From positions 6,576,653 to 6,640,652 of the forward strand of contig NC_136020.1 in NCBI RefSeq assembly GCF_048128805.1: a DNA stretch of 64,000 bases, written 5' to 3'. Source of the DNA: Centroberyx gerrardi (Eukaryota; Chordata; Actinopteri; Beryciformes; Berycidae). Positions within the stretch are counted from its first letter, which is position 1. Each line of letters starts with the position of its first letter. Of the stretch, positions 35,001 through 53,118 are shown one piece after another. Under the pieces are notes generated by a model, which ran no database searches, was not told the origin of the DNA, and saw only the letters and a program-made list of their open reading frames with translations. A program made the translations under genes and the position numbers.

Positions 35001-38000
35001 ATTCATTCCTTTGTCAGCAATGTGCAAACTGCCAGTTAACCTACCTTCTCAGTTAGTGTGTCCATAGGCTTTTTATTATTTATGTTAACACTCCCCAGCT
35101 TGTTCTAGTTTAGACCACCACCATCTCTGTGTGTGTATTGTTCATCATATACATAACTAGCATCACATGTAGAAAAACATTGTTTGTAACATTGTATTCA
35201 TTGAGTCACCAAGTGATTTAAAAGCATGTCATATTGTGTTGTTTTCCTGATAATGGCATGTGTTTCAACAGTCCCATGTAGTGCACATGTCTGAGTCATT
35301 TGAGTATGTGACAGTGCACACCAGTTGCGTGTCGTACAACAAACGTCTTGTGTGTCGTCTTTAGCGTTGTGGTGTTTGGTGTTGTGTGTGCTCCCCTGCC
35401 TCTCTGGGACGTCTGCACAGTTGTATCACATTTCACTTGTCAAGTTTGCTCGACAGGGTGAGTGCGGCCAGCTCCTTTAGCAGGGCGGGGCCAGGGGCGG
35501 TGCCACGAGGCCAGCAGCTGATCGGACTGAGGAAGGCCTTGTACCGGGCGCTCCGCTCAGCCTTTAGAGCCTCGCGTAGAGCCACCTGTCACATGCTCAA
35601 GGCATATCCTTTACCTGGATACAAAGACTTCTGACCTTAGGTTGTGTTCACACTGGTCTGCCTTTTTTGTGGGGAAAAAGGCCTGACTAAACCACATTTT
35701 GTGCTGGTAATGAACAGTGGATTGCACTTTATCTCCATAAGGATTAGCTGCAGTAGCTGCCACTATCAGCAAAGAGTACTTCGGTATAATTCTTGCACTT
35801 ATTGGAAACTCCCACAATACAGCCAACATGCTCTATACTCATCATGATCAATTTGCTAACAACTACTACCAACTTTTCTACTGCTACTTTCTCCATTTTC
35901 CTTTTTTTCTTATTTTTGTTGTCGCAAACTGTAAGCTGCCTACATACAGTGAAACCCCTCCTCTTCTTCCTTGTTACTAGTTGGGTCACTAAAAAGCCAT
36001 GAACATCATGTGGTCTCCTCTAAAAAATTAAAATGCTCTCAACTTTAGAAAGCGTTCGGCTCTGCCTAAAAAGACGCCATGCGTAGCGCCTTTTCCAAAG
36101 TGCCTGCTGTCCATCTGTCTTGGGGTCACTCCCCATTGACTTTAATGTAAAAATAGTCTCTGGCACTTTTGAGAAAAGTGGAATAGTGTGATCATGGCTT
36201 AAATTTGCTCCCTGCTCAAATAGCAGTCATTCATGCATCTCAAGGGCGGAAGGGGAAGGTCTTGAGGGGAAAAAGTCTGAGTGGGGTCTCTTGAGGTTAG
36301 TGTGAGTAAGCAAGAAGAGAATGTTAATTCCTTGATGTTAGGCTTAGGAATCCCTGGACCTCTTTTGAGGTCATTCAAAGTTGATGCCTTGAAGCCATTG
36401 AAAGGGATAAGCATGCTTTTCGAAATATGAAATAGTCCTTTGTAAACTAAGATTTATGTCAGATGACCTGTGTTATGAGCCAGAAGCAAAAGCTGGTGTT
36501 AATGTTTTATTTATTAAACAATGTGCCGCATTCTGTAGATACACACACATTTTTGTCACAGAAGAGTGATGGGTCCTTAACGCCTCCCAACGTTCCCTCT
36601 GAACTCCGAGATCGACAACGTGACCAACTACGTGTCCGCGGTGCCTCTGAAGGAGCTGGGGCTCGGCCTGGGGATCGAGCATTTGGGTGACGAACAGGCC
36701 CAGGAGCTGACCGATGACTACAGCCTCCCCGCCCTGAAAGTAAGGCCTGAGAGACACAAGAAACAAGACACTAGAGCAGGAGGAGTGGGAGGAGTAGAGA
36801 GGGAGACGCTTAGAAAACAAGTTCAGGTTCTGCACAGTCCTACAGTGCATTCCTGGCAATGACGTATAGACCTAATTAGCGATCAGTGTATTTGAATGTG
36901 ATCTCAGCTTTGAGGTTCTCCACTTGATCAGTTGTCTTAATCTCTTCCATGGAGAATACAGTAACATTAGGCTACATGACTTGTTAGTTGATGTAAGCAA
37001 CTGAACCGCTTATAACATGTTACACACATACATAGAAGCACCACTTATACAATGTGATTTATTATAAAATACCAGTGCATGTGTTCTCTTATGGTCATTA
37101 AACAAAAGTTACATTTCAAATAATAAGACTGAAAGATGCAACACTTCACAGCTAAAAGCCTACATCAAAGAAAGGAAGGAATGGCAATAGAAATATAATG
37201 AAGAAGTAGACGGCATTTAGGGCATCTGCAGAGTAGTGGATGTTGTTCAGCTGCTGTTTGTGTGTTTGCCGTCCTGTAGATGCTGTTCCAGCTGTGGGTG
37301 GGACAGAGCTCTGAATGTTTCCGTCGACTGGCCCTCCTGCTGTCGCCACGGCGGCTAGAGGAGCCGGCCGAGGGCGGGGCCAAAGGCGAGGCCCCGCCTC
37401 CGCCCGCGCTGCACCGGGCCATCGCCACGGTGACCGAGCCCCTCCACCGCGCCCTGGCCGGCTGCCTCTGCGAGGTGCAGCGCAGCTACGACTTCCACCG
37501 CTACTTCGAGACCCAGCCGCGGGCGACGGGCTCCGACCGGGTGGGCCGAGCCAGGGAGAAGTGCCGAGAGCTCAACACCCTGCACACCTCCATCCGCAGC
37601 CTGCAGCTGCACCTCAAGGCCCTGCTCAGCGAGTGAGACACGCACATGTACACACACACACCCCTCTCTGAACGGCCTCACTCTACACCTCCCATAAAAT
37701 AAGATGAAACTTTAATGATCCCCAAGGGGAAACTGGGTCGTTGCACCAGCAAAGTAGAAATAGGATACAGTAACGAAAATAAGAATATAGCAAGTGGGGG
37801 GCGGGGGGGTAAACACAACACAGTTGGGAACTACAACACTAGAATATACTAAGGTGAAATATATGAATGAAGAGTATGACAAATAATGAATTATAGCATG
37901 TATTCATGGTGTGGAAAATAATAGATTATACTGTGAAAAAGAAAAAATGAATGCAAAATTTGTGCAACATAAGATACAAGAAAAACATGAACTGCATATA

Positions 38001-39274
38001 GTATGAAAATAATTTTAAAATTATATTAATATAAATGATATGCAAATGAACATGATAAACATGAGAATATGAACAAAACAAGCATGAATTTACACTTCCT
38101 CTTTTTATGAAGTACACTGATGAGGTGAATCCAGGTAAAAGCCATTATCCCTTATTGATTTCCCTTATTAAATCTCTACCAATCACAAAGGAGGAGAAAA
38201 GAGAAGCAGACGAGTTACAGAATGACTTTTAAGCTTTAAGACAATTGAGATGTGGATTGCGCTAAAGAGGTTTGAACTCAGTAGATGTCTCTAATATTTT
38301 GTATTCAGTGTACACAGAAAATATATATTTTGCCATTCATGATCCTTCCCATCTCCTGACCTGTCTCGCATATTTGCTCAATTTGCACCAAGCCTTGCAA
38401 GAGGAGAGAGAGAGAAAGAAGGGACCTGTATTTATTTATAGCTTGAGCCACAGGTACCGGCAATCACTGGTCCTATTAGTATTAAAGAGACAGGAGATAG
38501 AAATGCCAACAGGTCGTCACATTCTCCATTCGAAACCGTAACTGACAACTTACACGTTCACACCATTTTCCCCCATTCCTCTCTGGGCTTTTAAGCATAC
38601 AGAATCACCAAACATTCAGACTGTTACATAGCGTGGCAGCCTGCATTGGATTGAGTAATAACACCTCCAAAAATAGAAAAGTATAATACAAACATGTCTC
38701 ATGGGAGTCACCTGGATTTTTTATTTCTGCCATCAACGTTTCTCCTCCTCCTCTTTGTCTGCTGTGGTCAGGATGATCATCCTGGAGGACGACCTGGAGA
38801 AGCTGATGGTGTCCAAGGAGTCGGTGGAGTTGACGTGCGAGGGCTACCAGGAGCTCAGCAACCGGCTGCATCACCTCCAGCCTCACATGCAGGCCAGCGC
38901 CGGCTGCTGGGAGGACACCATTAGCCAGGTCCAACGCATGCTGAGACGGGCCAACACCTGCCCCGGTGAGCCGAGTGAAACATACACACACACCACCAAC
39001 TAGTGTTAGAAATACTGGAGATATTATTTTTATTCTTTTTAGAGTAAATGAGAAAAAAATGACAATTCAGAAAGTTCAACCCTATGAACAACAATAACTG
39101 TAACAACAAAAACAACAACAATAGTAACTATAACAACAACAGTAATAACAGTAACGATAACCATAATAACTATAACAAATGTAATAGCAATAACAATTAC
39201 AACAGTGATAACAACATCAACAACCAACAACTATAATAACAATAGAAACAGCTATAATATCAATATATAGTATA

Positions 39275-39330
<56 letters not shown>

Positions 39331-41133
39331 ATTCAGTGGTCTATTGGTTTCCGCAGTTACAGTGGGGCTATTTTTAGTGTGGACTTCCTCCTTCCCCTGC
39401 CCTGCCTCAAGACTATTCCCAGTCATGGAGGAAGTAGCTCCTTGAGAATATAGGACAAGAAACAGACCAACCAGAGAAAGGGAGGCAGCCACCAGAGGGG
39501 GGACAACACCATGACCTAGTTTCAGTTTAGACTGAGATCTTGATGTCATCTGTTCTTTGTTATGTGCGATAACTTCAGTCCATGTCATCCCTACAGGTAA
39601 TGCTGAGGGCCTGGAGCAGTGTGCCCCGCCTGTACCCCAGATTCCTACCCCTACTCCATCCTACCCCTTGATCCTGGACAGAGACCCTGTGCCAGAGGAG
39701 CTGGTAAGCGGGAATGTCCATCTGTGTGTCTTAGGTCCCCTTTCCACCTGGGGCCTGTCTGTCTGTATTTCCCTTTGTCAATCTCTCCTCCTGTTGTGTT
39801 TGACCAGGAGTGGGAGGCCTACGTGTCCGACTCGGACTCGGACGGCGAAGGCCAAGGGTCCTGGTGTGACATGTTGTCACCGGAGGAGCGGGAACGCCAG
39901 CGCAGGGAGAGGGAGGAGTCCCGCCGCGTCCTGTCAGAGCTGAAAGCTGTGCTGGGCTTCCGGGCGTCCGAGGGGGAGAGGATGAAGTGGAAGCAGCTGC
40001 TCTTCAATGACCAAGGTCTGCTCCCACCCATGTTGTCTCTCCCCAGTGATCATTTTGACATGATGACATTGGGGTGTGACTGATATGGGTTGTGAAGGCC
40101 AATACTGATATTTTTGGATTGATGCTGCTGATAACTGATGTTTTGTGTCAATATTTTTAAATTTGACCATTATCATGCCAAAAAAATCCAAGGATTCAGT
40201 GTTCCCCCCAGAATTTTATTATTGGCAAAGCCCCTGAAACAGCATTTAGACCATGGGACAACCAAACTCTCCACTGAAACTCAGGATAATGATGATAATA
40301 ATAATAAAACATATTCATGCATATTTGTGTGGCATCCAATCAAAATGTTGCATTAGAGTCAGGTTAAGGGCTTCCCATAGACAACCAGTGTAATATTGAT
40401 AAATTCTACAATAAATATGTAATCAAACAAACTGCATCATATCCATCATATTAGAGGTGGACAACACTGACTGGACCAGATTTGATTTTTAATAAAAGGC
40501 CACTATCAGCAAACCAGTATATTGGTCTAACCCTAGATGACATATTTCTTCCTCTTTCTTCCAGCTGCTGTGACGCCTTTGGGTCACGATGAGACTTCAG
40601 AGCCCTGTCCTGCCCCCGAGCCATCGGCCGCTACGGCTTCTGTGGGCTCAGCAGAAACGGGCGCCGAAGAAGGAAACCACCTATCGGAGCGCACTACGGG
40701 AAACGCCGGAGAAGAAGAGGAAGGAAAGGAAGGAAGGGCGAGGGCCGACCCCTCCCCGGAGCCAGTGACGGAGTTCAGCTGCGGCCTGGATGAGGAGAAG
40801 GGGGAGGCGGGAGGGACTTCGGGCGCAGACCGCGCCGGAGGAGGATCCGAGCTGTACCAATACGACGGGCTGTCCGAGGAGGGGGAGGGGGAGGCGGAGG
40901 CGGGGCAGAACGGGCTGGACTGCCTCCTGAAGCCCCGGGTCCCCGCCGTCTCCGTGATGGACAGACTGACAGAGATGCACGGCTCCGAGGCGCTCAGCTT
41001 CAGCTCCGCCCTCGCCGCCCAGGTGGCGGCTCGCTCGCACTCGCTCATCAACATGGAGGAGCAGACGTTCGGGGATGACGAGGAGGAGGAGGAGGATGAA
41101 GAGGAGGGCGGCAGACAAACCCCCGAGGACTAG
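29012..41133 (+). CDS. vezt: Vezatin, adherens junction transmembrane protein
   Basis: Membrane protein of cadherin-based junctions that ties them to myosin VIIA and actin. There are 12 exons: 29012-29047, 30433-30570, 33759-33848, 34005-34189, 34601-34885, 35457-35603, 36592-36739, 37280-37632, 38772-38965, 39597-39703, 39808-40015, 40565-41133; 2460 nt, 819 aa (human 779). The start [17 protein letters not shown] matches the family N-terminus. Landmarks: [15 protein letters not shown] near 120, two hydrophobic segments at about 152-198 ([23 protein letters not shown]), [59 protein letters not shown], a predicted coiled coil about 440-480 ([10 protein letters not shown]), and an acidic tail [16 protein letters not shown]. 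All introns are GT-AG except intron 6, which is AT-AC. Phases close throughout. Confidence 0.96.
29146..29185. repeat. Short tandem duplication in vezt intron 1
   Basis: Two adjacent copies of gttagctagctatataac about 100 bp after exon 1, in a tagc-rich stretch. Confidence 0.8.
31018..31039. repeat. Poly(C) tract
   Basis: About 22 bases, all C except one T, in vezt intron 2. It is prone to length error in sequencing. Confidence 0.9.
31868..32012 (+). repeat. tRNA-derived SINE
   Basis: A head with tRNA-like promoter words, including a B-box-like GGTTGAAATCCCC at 31929-31941 preceded by gtgactgcaaggttgcc. The 3' end ttccctggataaataaagatg is also found alone at about 20475-20500. It lies in vezt intron 2. 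Confidence 0.65.
33465..33500. repeat. (GT)n microsatellite
   Basis: TG repeats in vezt intron 2. Similar, shorter CA/TG tracts lie at about 32573-32614 and 33151-33171. Confidence 0.9.
35604..36591 (+). other. vezt: U12-type AT-AC intron of vezt (intron 6)
   Basis: The intron starts ATATCCTTT (35604-35612), a full match to the U12 5' splice consensus. It has the branch-site-like TCCTTAAC at 36574-36581, 10-12 bases before the end, and terminates in AC at 36590-36591. Splicing gives ATG CTC AAG GC|G TTC CCT CTG AAC TCC, encoding [17 protein letters not shown], which matches vezatin (MLKNYPLNSESDNVTNY). No GT donor is available: the exon frame meets TGA at 35632-35634 before any usable GT. 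Confidence 0.93.
37694..38090 (+). repeat. Interspersed repeat, family C, copy 3 (vezt intron 8)
   Basis: aagatgaaactttaatgatc, then cccaaggggaaactgggtcg, followed by an A/T-rich tail with tatgaa and aaataat words, as in copies 1 and 2. Confidence 0.75.
39277..39330. repeat. (CA)n microsatellite
   Basis: About 45 bp of CA repeats in vezt intron 9, preceded by AAC/ATA-rich low-complexity DNA from about 39085. Confidence 0.95.
40080..40540 (-). repeat. Interspersed repeat, family B, copy 2 (vezt intron 11)
   Basis: The reverse complement matches 2545-2985 in order: tttattaaaaatca.atctgg, atatgatggatatgatgcag, acatatttattgtagaatt, atcaatattacactggttg, ttttttggcat, tatcagcagc. It ends about 25 bp before the last vezt exon. 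Confidence 0.8.
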
Positions 41134-42450
41134 AACCTAAAACCCGCTGCTTTAACCAAGCACTGAGCAGAGACTGTATTTATGTCTTGATTGTCTGGGT
41201 GTCTTTGTCGATGGGTCTCTTGTTACATCTTAACTGTTCTGGTGTGGAGGATTTCAAATGACGCCACTCTCTCTCACTGATCCGTCCATCTCTCTTACAT
41301 TGCCCACAATTCTTACTGCTCTCTCTTGCTGTTCAAACTCAGGTACCAGAACCACTAAAACAAAATATGACCTTACAGCGTCGAGGTCAGAAGACCAGAA
41401 TGTCTACAGTTTACTCGGTCCATCATCCACATAGTGTATATTGTTCACACACATGTAGTGGCTGTGGAAGCAAAGAAACTTGATTGTAAGCAACTGTGTT
41501 TTACAAGTGATTGGCCTTCATATTTAAGAAACGTGTAACACCTAGGGTCCTTTTAGAAGAAAACGATTTTATTTGCAGTTGCCTCGTGCAGATTCCTAAA
41601 CCATTCTGATCAAACCGCTCCAAGCCGTGTTACTGTTAAGTCTTGTGCTGGATGAGAGGATGTGCGTGTGCCCCGTCCCGAGTCGAGCCTGAGCCGGTTG
41701 TTTACGTTCTTTAGTCGAGATTATTCCACCAGAGCAAAACTCTCACATACAGCGATGAATCTCTGAAGCAAGAGGCTAAACACAACACAGTTGAACTCCG
41801 CTGACCTTAATTCTTATAGGTAGATGGATACACACACGGAAAGGGCGAGGGAGTACATTGCAAAAAGAGGAAGTGGAATGCTATTTTTACTATCAGCGCT
41901 TTTATTTTCGTCCGGCCCTCTCTGCGCTCTGTCTCTCTGCTCAGAACAGACACAACAGGGCGACGGCGATGTGGACTCGTATCCAGCCACGCACTCCCGA
42001 TCCCATTCAGAATGAGATATTTGGGATATAATTTATCTGAACACTGTTGTCTTGTATGTAGGAACAATCCATGGAGACTTCACCACTCCGGCTCTCTCAG
42101 CATCTGTGTTTACAAGGGCGCGCTCGGCAGAAAGGTCAGGAGGCCCTGTGGATGGTATGAATGAGCTGCACTGCTGTAAGGTTTCAAATCAAATGCCATA
42201 CCTGTACGGGTATAGTAACAAAGAGGAGGGTGGTAAATAAATCAGCATTTTCTCTCATACGAGGGCGATCTGTAACCTTGTGTTTCAAATGAAGTTCTCA
42301 CAGGAGAGCCCCGATGTTTGTCCCCCCCCTTTCCCTCCCAGTCTTTCTTGTCACCATGTCTGCCTTGCCCTGGCCCCTCCTGCACCCTCCCTTGGGGTGA
42401 GGTCTGTCCCTCCTGCATTTCATATGTGAAATAAAATGCCATTCTGGAAG
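41134..42450 (+). other. vezt: Probable vezt 3' UTR
   Basis: Repeat-poor sequence after the vezt stop. Candidate poly(A) signals AATAAA are at 42236-42241 and 42430-42435, giving a 3' UTR of about 1.1-1.3 kb. The sense and antisense frames here do not resemble known proteins. Confidence 0.4.
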
Positions 42451-42785
42451 TGTGTGTGTGTGTTTGGTGTATCCTTCCACATAGGGTCCTCTCATTTTTC
42501 ATAGCCTGACTCTGATCCCAGGGGAGCAGAGGCGGGATAGAGCGGGGTTGAAGAGGTGAGGGTCAGGCTGGTGGAAGGGTTACTTGATATCTTTTGTGGG
42601 GTTCTGCATTTGTCTGACCCACAACAGCTGCTGCCCCGTTTAAAGAGCCTCTTGTCTGCCTCTTGTTTGCTTGAGACTTAAAACCAGACCTGCTGTTGTG
42701 GACCAAAGTCTTAATATATATACGTGCCCCTATTCTGAGATGAGCCTGGATTTTAAACACATTTAAGAAGGGGAGTACCATTTTT

Positions 42786-42965
42786 CAGTAACTGTAGCTC
42801 AGTGATTTGAGCGTGGCACTAAAACTAAAAGGGTTAAGGGTTTGATTCCCAGTGGGGCCACCAATGCGTAAAGTGTATGCACCCATGGCTGTGTAAGGCG
42901 CTTTGGATATAAGTAAGCCTATCCAGCAAATGGCATACATTCTGTTATTTGCAGCGTTTAAATAA
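42786..42965 (+). repeat. tRNA-derived SINE
   Basis: A-box-like TAGCTCAGTGATTTGAGC at 42795-42812, B-box GGGTTTGATTCCC at 42838-42850, then a body with gtgtaaggcgctttggatat and a tail agcctatccagcaaatggc. This is the standard teleost tRNA-SINE layout. The acceptor stem does not fold as a functional tRNA gene would require. Confidence 0.8.
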
Positions 42966-43089
42966 AAATGACCAGACTCCCTTTTCGATTAGTGTAGTGA
43001 CGCTGCCAACTAGCGGTCAATTCCGCTAGTGTTACTGGTGCTTGTTGTGAACGTTTTGAGGAGTTTTGCTTTACTCAAAATGTCCACGA

Positions 43090-43730
43090 ATTGAAATTAG
43101 AATAAGCCGACCCAACAGCGAAACACAGCAAGTAACCAAACTCAATAACATGAATACATTATTTTTCTAAAATTACCATTCGACAGCCTATTTTCTCATG
43201 AAGCTCGCGAGCTCACCACACAAGCTCCCTCTCAGCTGATTCGGCAAGTTTCACTTTGTGCTGCCTTCAGGTGCTCCCCATAAGCTCCTACCTTCATGCA
43301 CGAAAGTTGTAAATACGACGTGTTTCCGTTTATGGTCGGAAATAATTTTTAAAAATGGACTTGTGACAAAAGTAGCTTTTATTTTAGAAATAAAGCGGCA
43401 CTTTGCTCTGCAGCGGCAGAGTGAAGATGAGAAAATGTGCGTCAAGCATGTAGTTGATGTTTTGATTATGCAAAAATGGACGACAGTTAAATGTTAAACA
43501 AAGAATGGAAATAGACAGATACAACAGTTGCAATTATTTACACAGAAGTATTTACATATAAATTCCATGAAATTATTATATTGCAATATCGTCCATGTGT
43601 AGCTCTGTCAGAGTTGGTGGATAAATCTCTGGCTCTACTCTTCCGATTTTTCCAACTTCCCGTGCACGCAGCATCACACTGAGCACTCCCACAAACCTTT
43701 GCGCTTCCTTTTCCAGCAGCGCCTGCGATC
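43090..43730. promoter_or_regulatory. metap2: metap2 upstream region
   Basis: The stretch between the vezt 3' end with its SINE and the metap2 start codon. It is presumed to contain the metap2 promoter and 5' UTR. No TATA box or other definite element was identified. Confidence 0.35.
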
Positions 43731-50157
<6,427 letters not shown>

Positions 50158-50480
50158 GACCCCACCGCCACTACCCCCCACCCCCGCCACCACACAGCAC
50201 CTCCAAACCCGACTCCTTTGCCAGAGAATAAACCCCACACAAACATGGCCTGCACTCTCTGAAACAGCAAAGAGCTTCTAAAACAGGATCTGGTTGTCTC
50301 ATTACCTTTGTCAAAGAGCAGCAGTGAGAGATGCCAAATGCCACTGTACACTACCCACAATGCATTTTAAGCACCACTTACAGCTAGCAAAGAAGAGGGA
50401 CTGGCTTTCTTGGCAGGGGCTGAATTTTGTATCATTTATTCTTCAGGTGACAACCACAGCTAAATAAATTGTAAACAAGA
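50158..50480 (+). other. metap2: metap2 3' UTR with two poly(A) signals
   Basis: AATAAA at 50227-50232 (70 bp after the stop) and at 50463-50468. Usage of either cannot be decided from sequence alone. Confidence 0.55.
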
Positions 50481-51379
50481 CAAGGTTCTGCTGGAAGAAG
50501 CGTTGCAGTATGCTTTTATTCAGCGCTGACACTGTGGTGTGTCCCGCCAGTCTCCTGCGGACCTCATTTTACATAATATTAAAAGTTAACTGTTAAACAG
50601 TTACATTTATTTAAGTTGCCGCTGCATTTATTGCAACCCCAGTATTCAAACAGATGGTGCAAGTAAGAAATCCTTTCATATCTCCCTTTGGTCATTTTTT
50701 TGCAGCCAAATTTCTATGGCACCACTCTGAGCCTTCAGTACCCAGTGCTGTTAGTCGAGCACAAATACTGCTGGGTTTAAGAAGTGGTCAGGCCAATGAA
50801 CGGTCAGAAATCTCTGAAAGCATAAAATTCCTCCCACTTCAGCTTGGGGTGTTGTAATAATAATGTCATCTTTATACAGACACCATGCATCTTCAGCTGT
50901 ATGTTTGGCTTCTATCGCTACAGGAGGGATTCTGCACTCTGGCCCTCCAGTCATTGTTTCTTTGATATTTGTAAAATATCTTTGAAATGGCTGCCGCCAC
51001 TGTATGTTCCCAATGAAATGCTTCATTTTGAACTCCCTGAAAATGTTTTTGTAAGAAAAAATGATTAAAATACTTTTGCTCTCATTATGGGCTTCCCTCC
51101 TCTGATGTTTCTTGGATCATAGTATGAGAAATGCATCCTCTCAAGGTATTTCAATAAACAGCTAGCCATCAACAATAACACACTAGTTTCAGTGATCAAA
51201 AATAACTATCAGTACCCATTTGACTACCTCAAAATAGTTCCTTCTCCAAACCTACAGTTTTTGTTTGGACTTAATAACATTTCTTTGTGCTGGTTCACAA
51301 CTCGCTGTCAAAGTGACTGGAGCTTCCTACAAGGAACGAGAAAATGCAAAGACACAAGCATAATTTTCTTAGAAAAATG

Positions 51380-53118
51380 AAAAAATATTCTCATTTTTAT
51401 TGAGGTAATTTTCTCTAGAAAAAATTGAGGTAACAATTTGCATAGTATAACTTCCATATCCACTTTACACACACACATCCAAGGAGGAGTAATCAAACGC
51501 CAACATACAATGTGTCACAATGTCTGACATTGAAGGAAAAACAAAAGATGAAATGTGCTTTGAATTCCCCTCTGCTAGACAAATCAGAAGGAACAAGGTT
51601 GAGGTGGAGAACATTACACTTCTCTCCAGTATGGAGATAATCACATACACATGTATACACTGCAGAAATCCTGTTGAATCTGTCTGGCTAATTTACTTGA
51701 GAGGGATACAGAATCAAATACAGTATGCACACATACAGTACACACAACGACGTGCTGGTGGACAAAGTCGCACATTTAGTCCTGTCCAAACTGCTGGTGT
51801 TGTTGAACAATCAAGAGGGTGAAAGAATCAGCTGCTATATAAAACTTCTTAAAAACTGTCAGTGGCCTCTTATCTAAAACATAGAACCTCTGAAAAGGAT
51901 TGTATAAAAATACATTCATATTCTAAATGCTGGCCTGGGTGGGATTGCAGCTGTGCAGATACCACTTTGCTGAATCGATATGAACTATTTTCCTAGGAAA
52001 GGAACTATAAAAATAGATTTGCTTTTTCAACAAAAGGGCACTTTTCTAGAACACTAGTATCTGTTGGGGATAACTTCAGACTCTGACTGAAGACAATTTA
52101 CATTCTGAAGCAGAGAGGTGGCAGCATTTAGCCAAAAACATCCCTTTGGAGACTTATAGAAACATTTGTTTTCCTCCACCAGTCAAAGAAAAAAAAAAAA
52201 CACCCAGCAAATGTTGAACCATTTTGGAAAAGCTGAGAGAATCCAAACACTTCCCCCATGCTTTGGCTTGAGGTACGCCAATCACAATGTGTTTCCTGAC
52301 AGACCTGGAAGTGCTTTAGAGTAACAAACTACACCGCCTTCCTGCTTATGTATAGATTTTAACTTTTGCACCAACATTGGGTCTGAGCAGAAACAACATT
52401 GACAACCTGTTCTGTAGACGTTAGTGCATTTCTGGCAGGACTGGATAAGGACGAGGACCATGATGACGTAAACATAAGCCAAACAGGGCAAAGTATAGCC
52501 ATCTTGTTGATATCTATCCAAGCTTTAGCCATCTACACACAAATGTCTAGGGAACAGGGAGGCCATTTTTAAACTGGGCAATAGTGAATGACATTTTACA
52601 ACCTGGTGCCATCTATATCCAGTTTTGTGTTGACTAGCTAAAGTGACTGAGAAACATTTCAGTTGATTCAAATTGATGAACAGCATTTACAATCGACGAG
52701 CCAACGAGTGCAGGTAGGCAGACACCTGAATACACCTGTACTACTTGTAGAGGACACTTGGACGTAGTACGCCTGGCCAAAGTCTGTTGGCTGCTACTGA
52801 GACACACCTTGGCTGATACTGTCTTTATAAAATACAGCTGTACACAATCAAAACACAAACATCACCGATTTTTTCTGACTTAAAAAATACCAACATATAA
52901 ACACCATATACAAGAAGTTCATAAAGCAGAACCATGTTTTAAAAAGGAGTCTCTTTTTTCCTTTTTTTAAAAAATATACTCAAAAGACCTATCCTCCCAG
53001 GATATAGAATGCCCAAAGAAAGATGAAAGAGAGAGAGAGAGCGATTGGTGGGGCTGTGCTGATATCTTGTCGCTGAGTGGTCAGGATGCAGCGGAGGAGG
53101 CGGGGTCAGTGGATGGTC
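51380..53118 (-). other. usp44: Probable usp44 3' UTR
   Basis: Repeat-poor DNA after the usp44 stop, with a minus-strand AATAAA (TTTATT at 51396-51401) that could end a 3' UTR of about 1.7 kb. Between 50480 and 51380 no gene or clear repeat was recognised. Confidence 0.4.

Noticed and set aside
35598-35610. GC-AG or GT-AG alternatives for vezt intron 6
   Set aside because: AAG|GCATAT is a poor GC donor and a gag|ATC acceptor at 36611 would delete the conserved PLNSE residues; the AT-AC solution fits sequence, phase and homology.
37315-37681. Alternative plus and minus frames over vezt exon 8
   Set aside because: The homologous frame is [13 protein letters not shown]...LHLKALLSE; the others are Pro/Ala/Arg-rich shadows of a GC-rich exon.
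40584-41118. Minus-strand Ser/Pro-rich frames over the last vezt exon
   Set aside because: Complement of the acidic vezt tail; no start or splice support.
42786-42860. Possible functional tRNA gene
   Set aside because: Has A and B boxes but no proper acceptor or anticodon stems, and continues into a SINE body.
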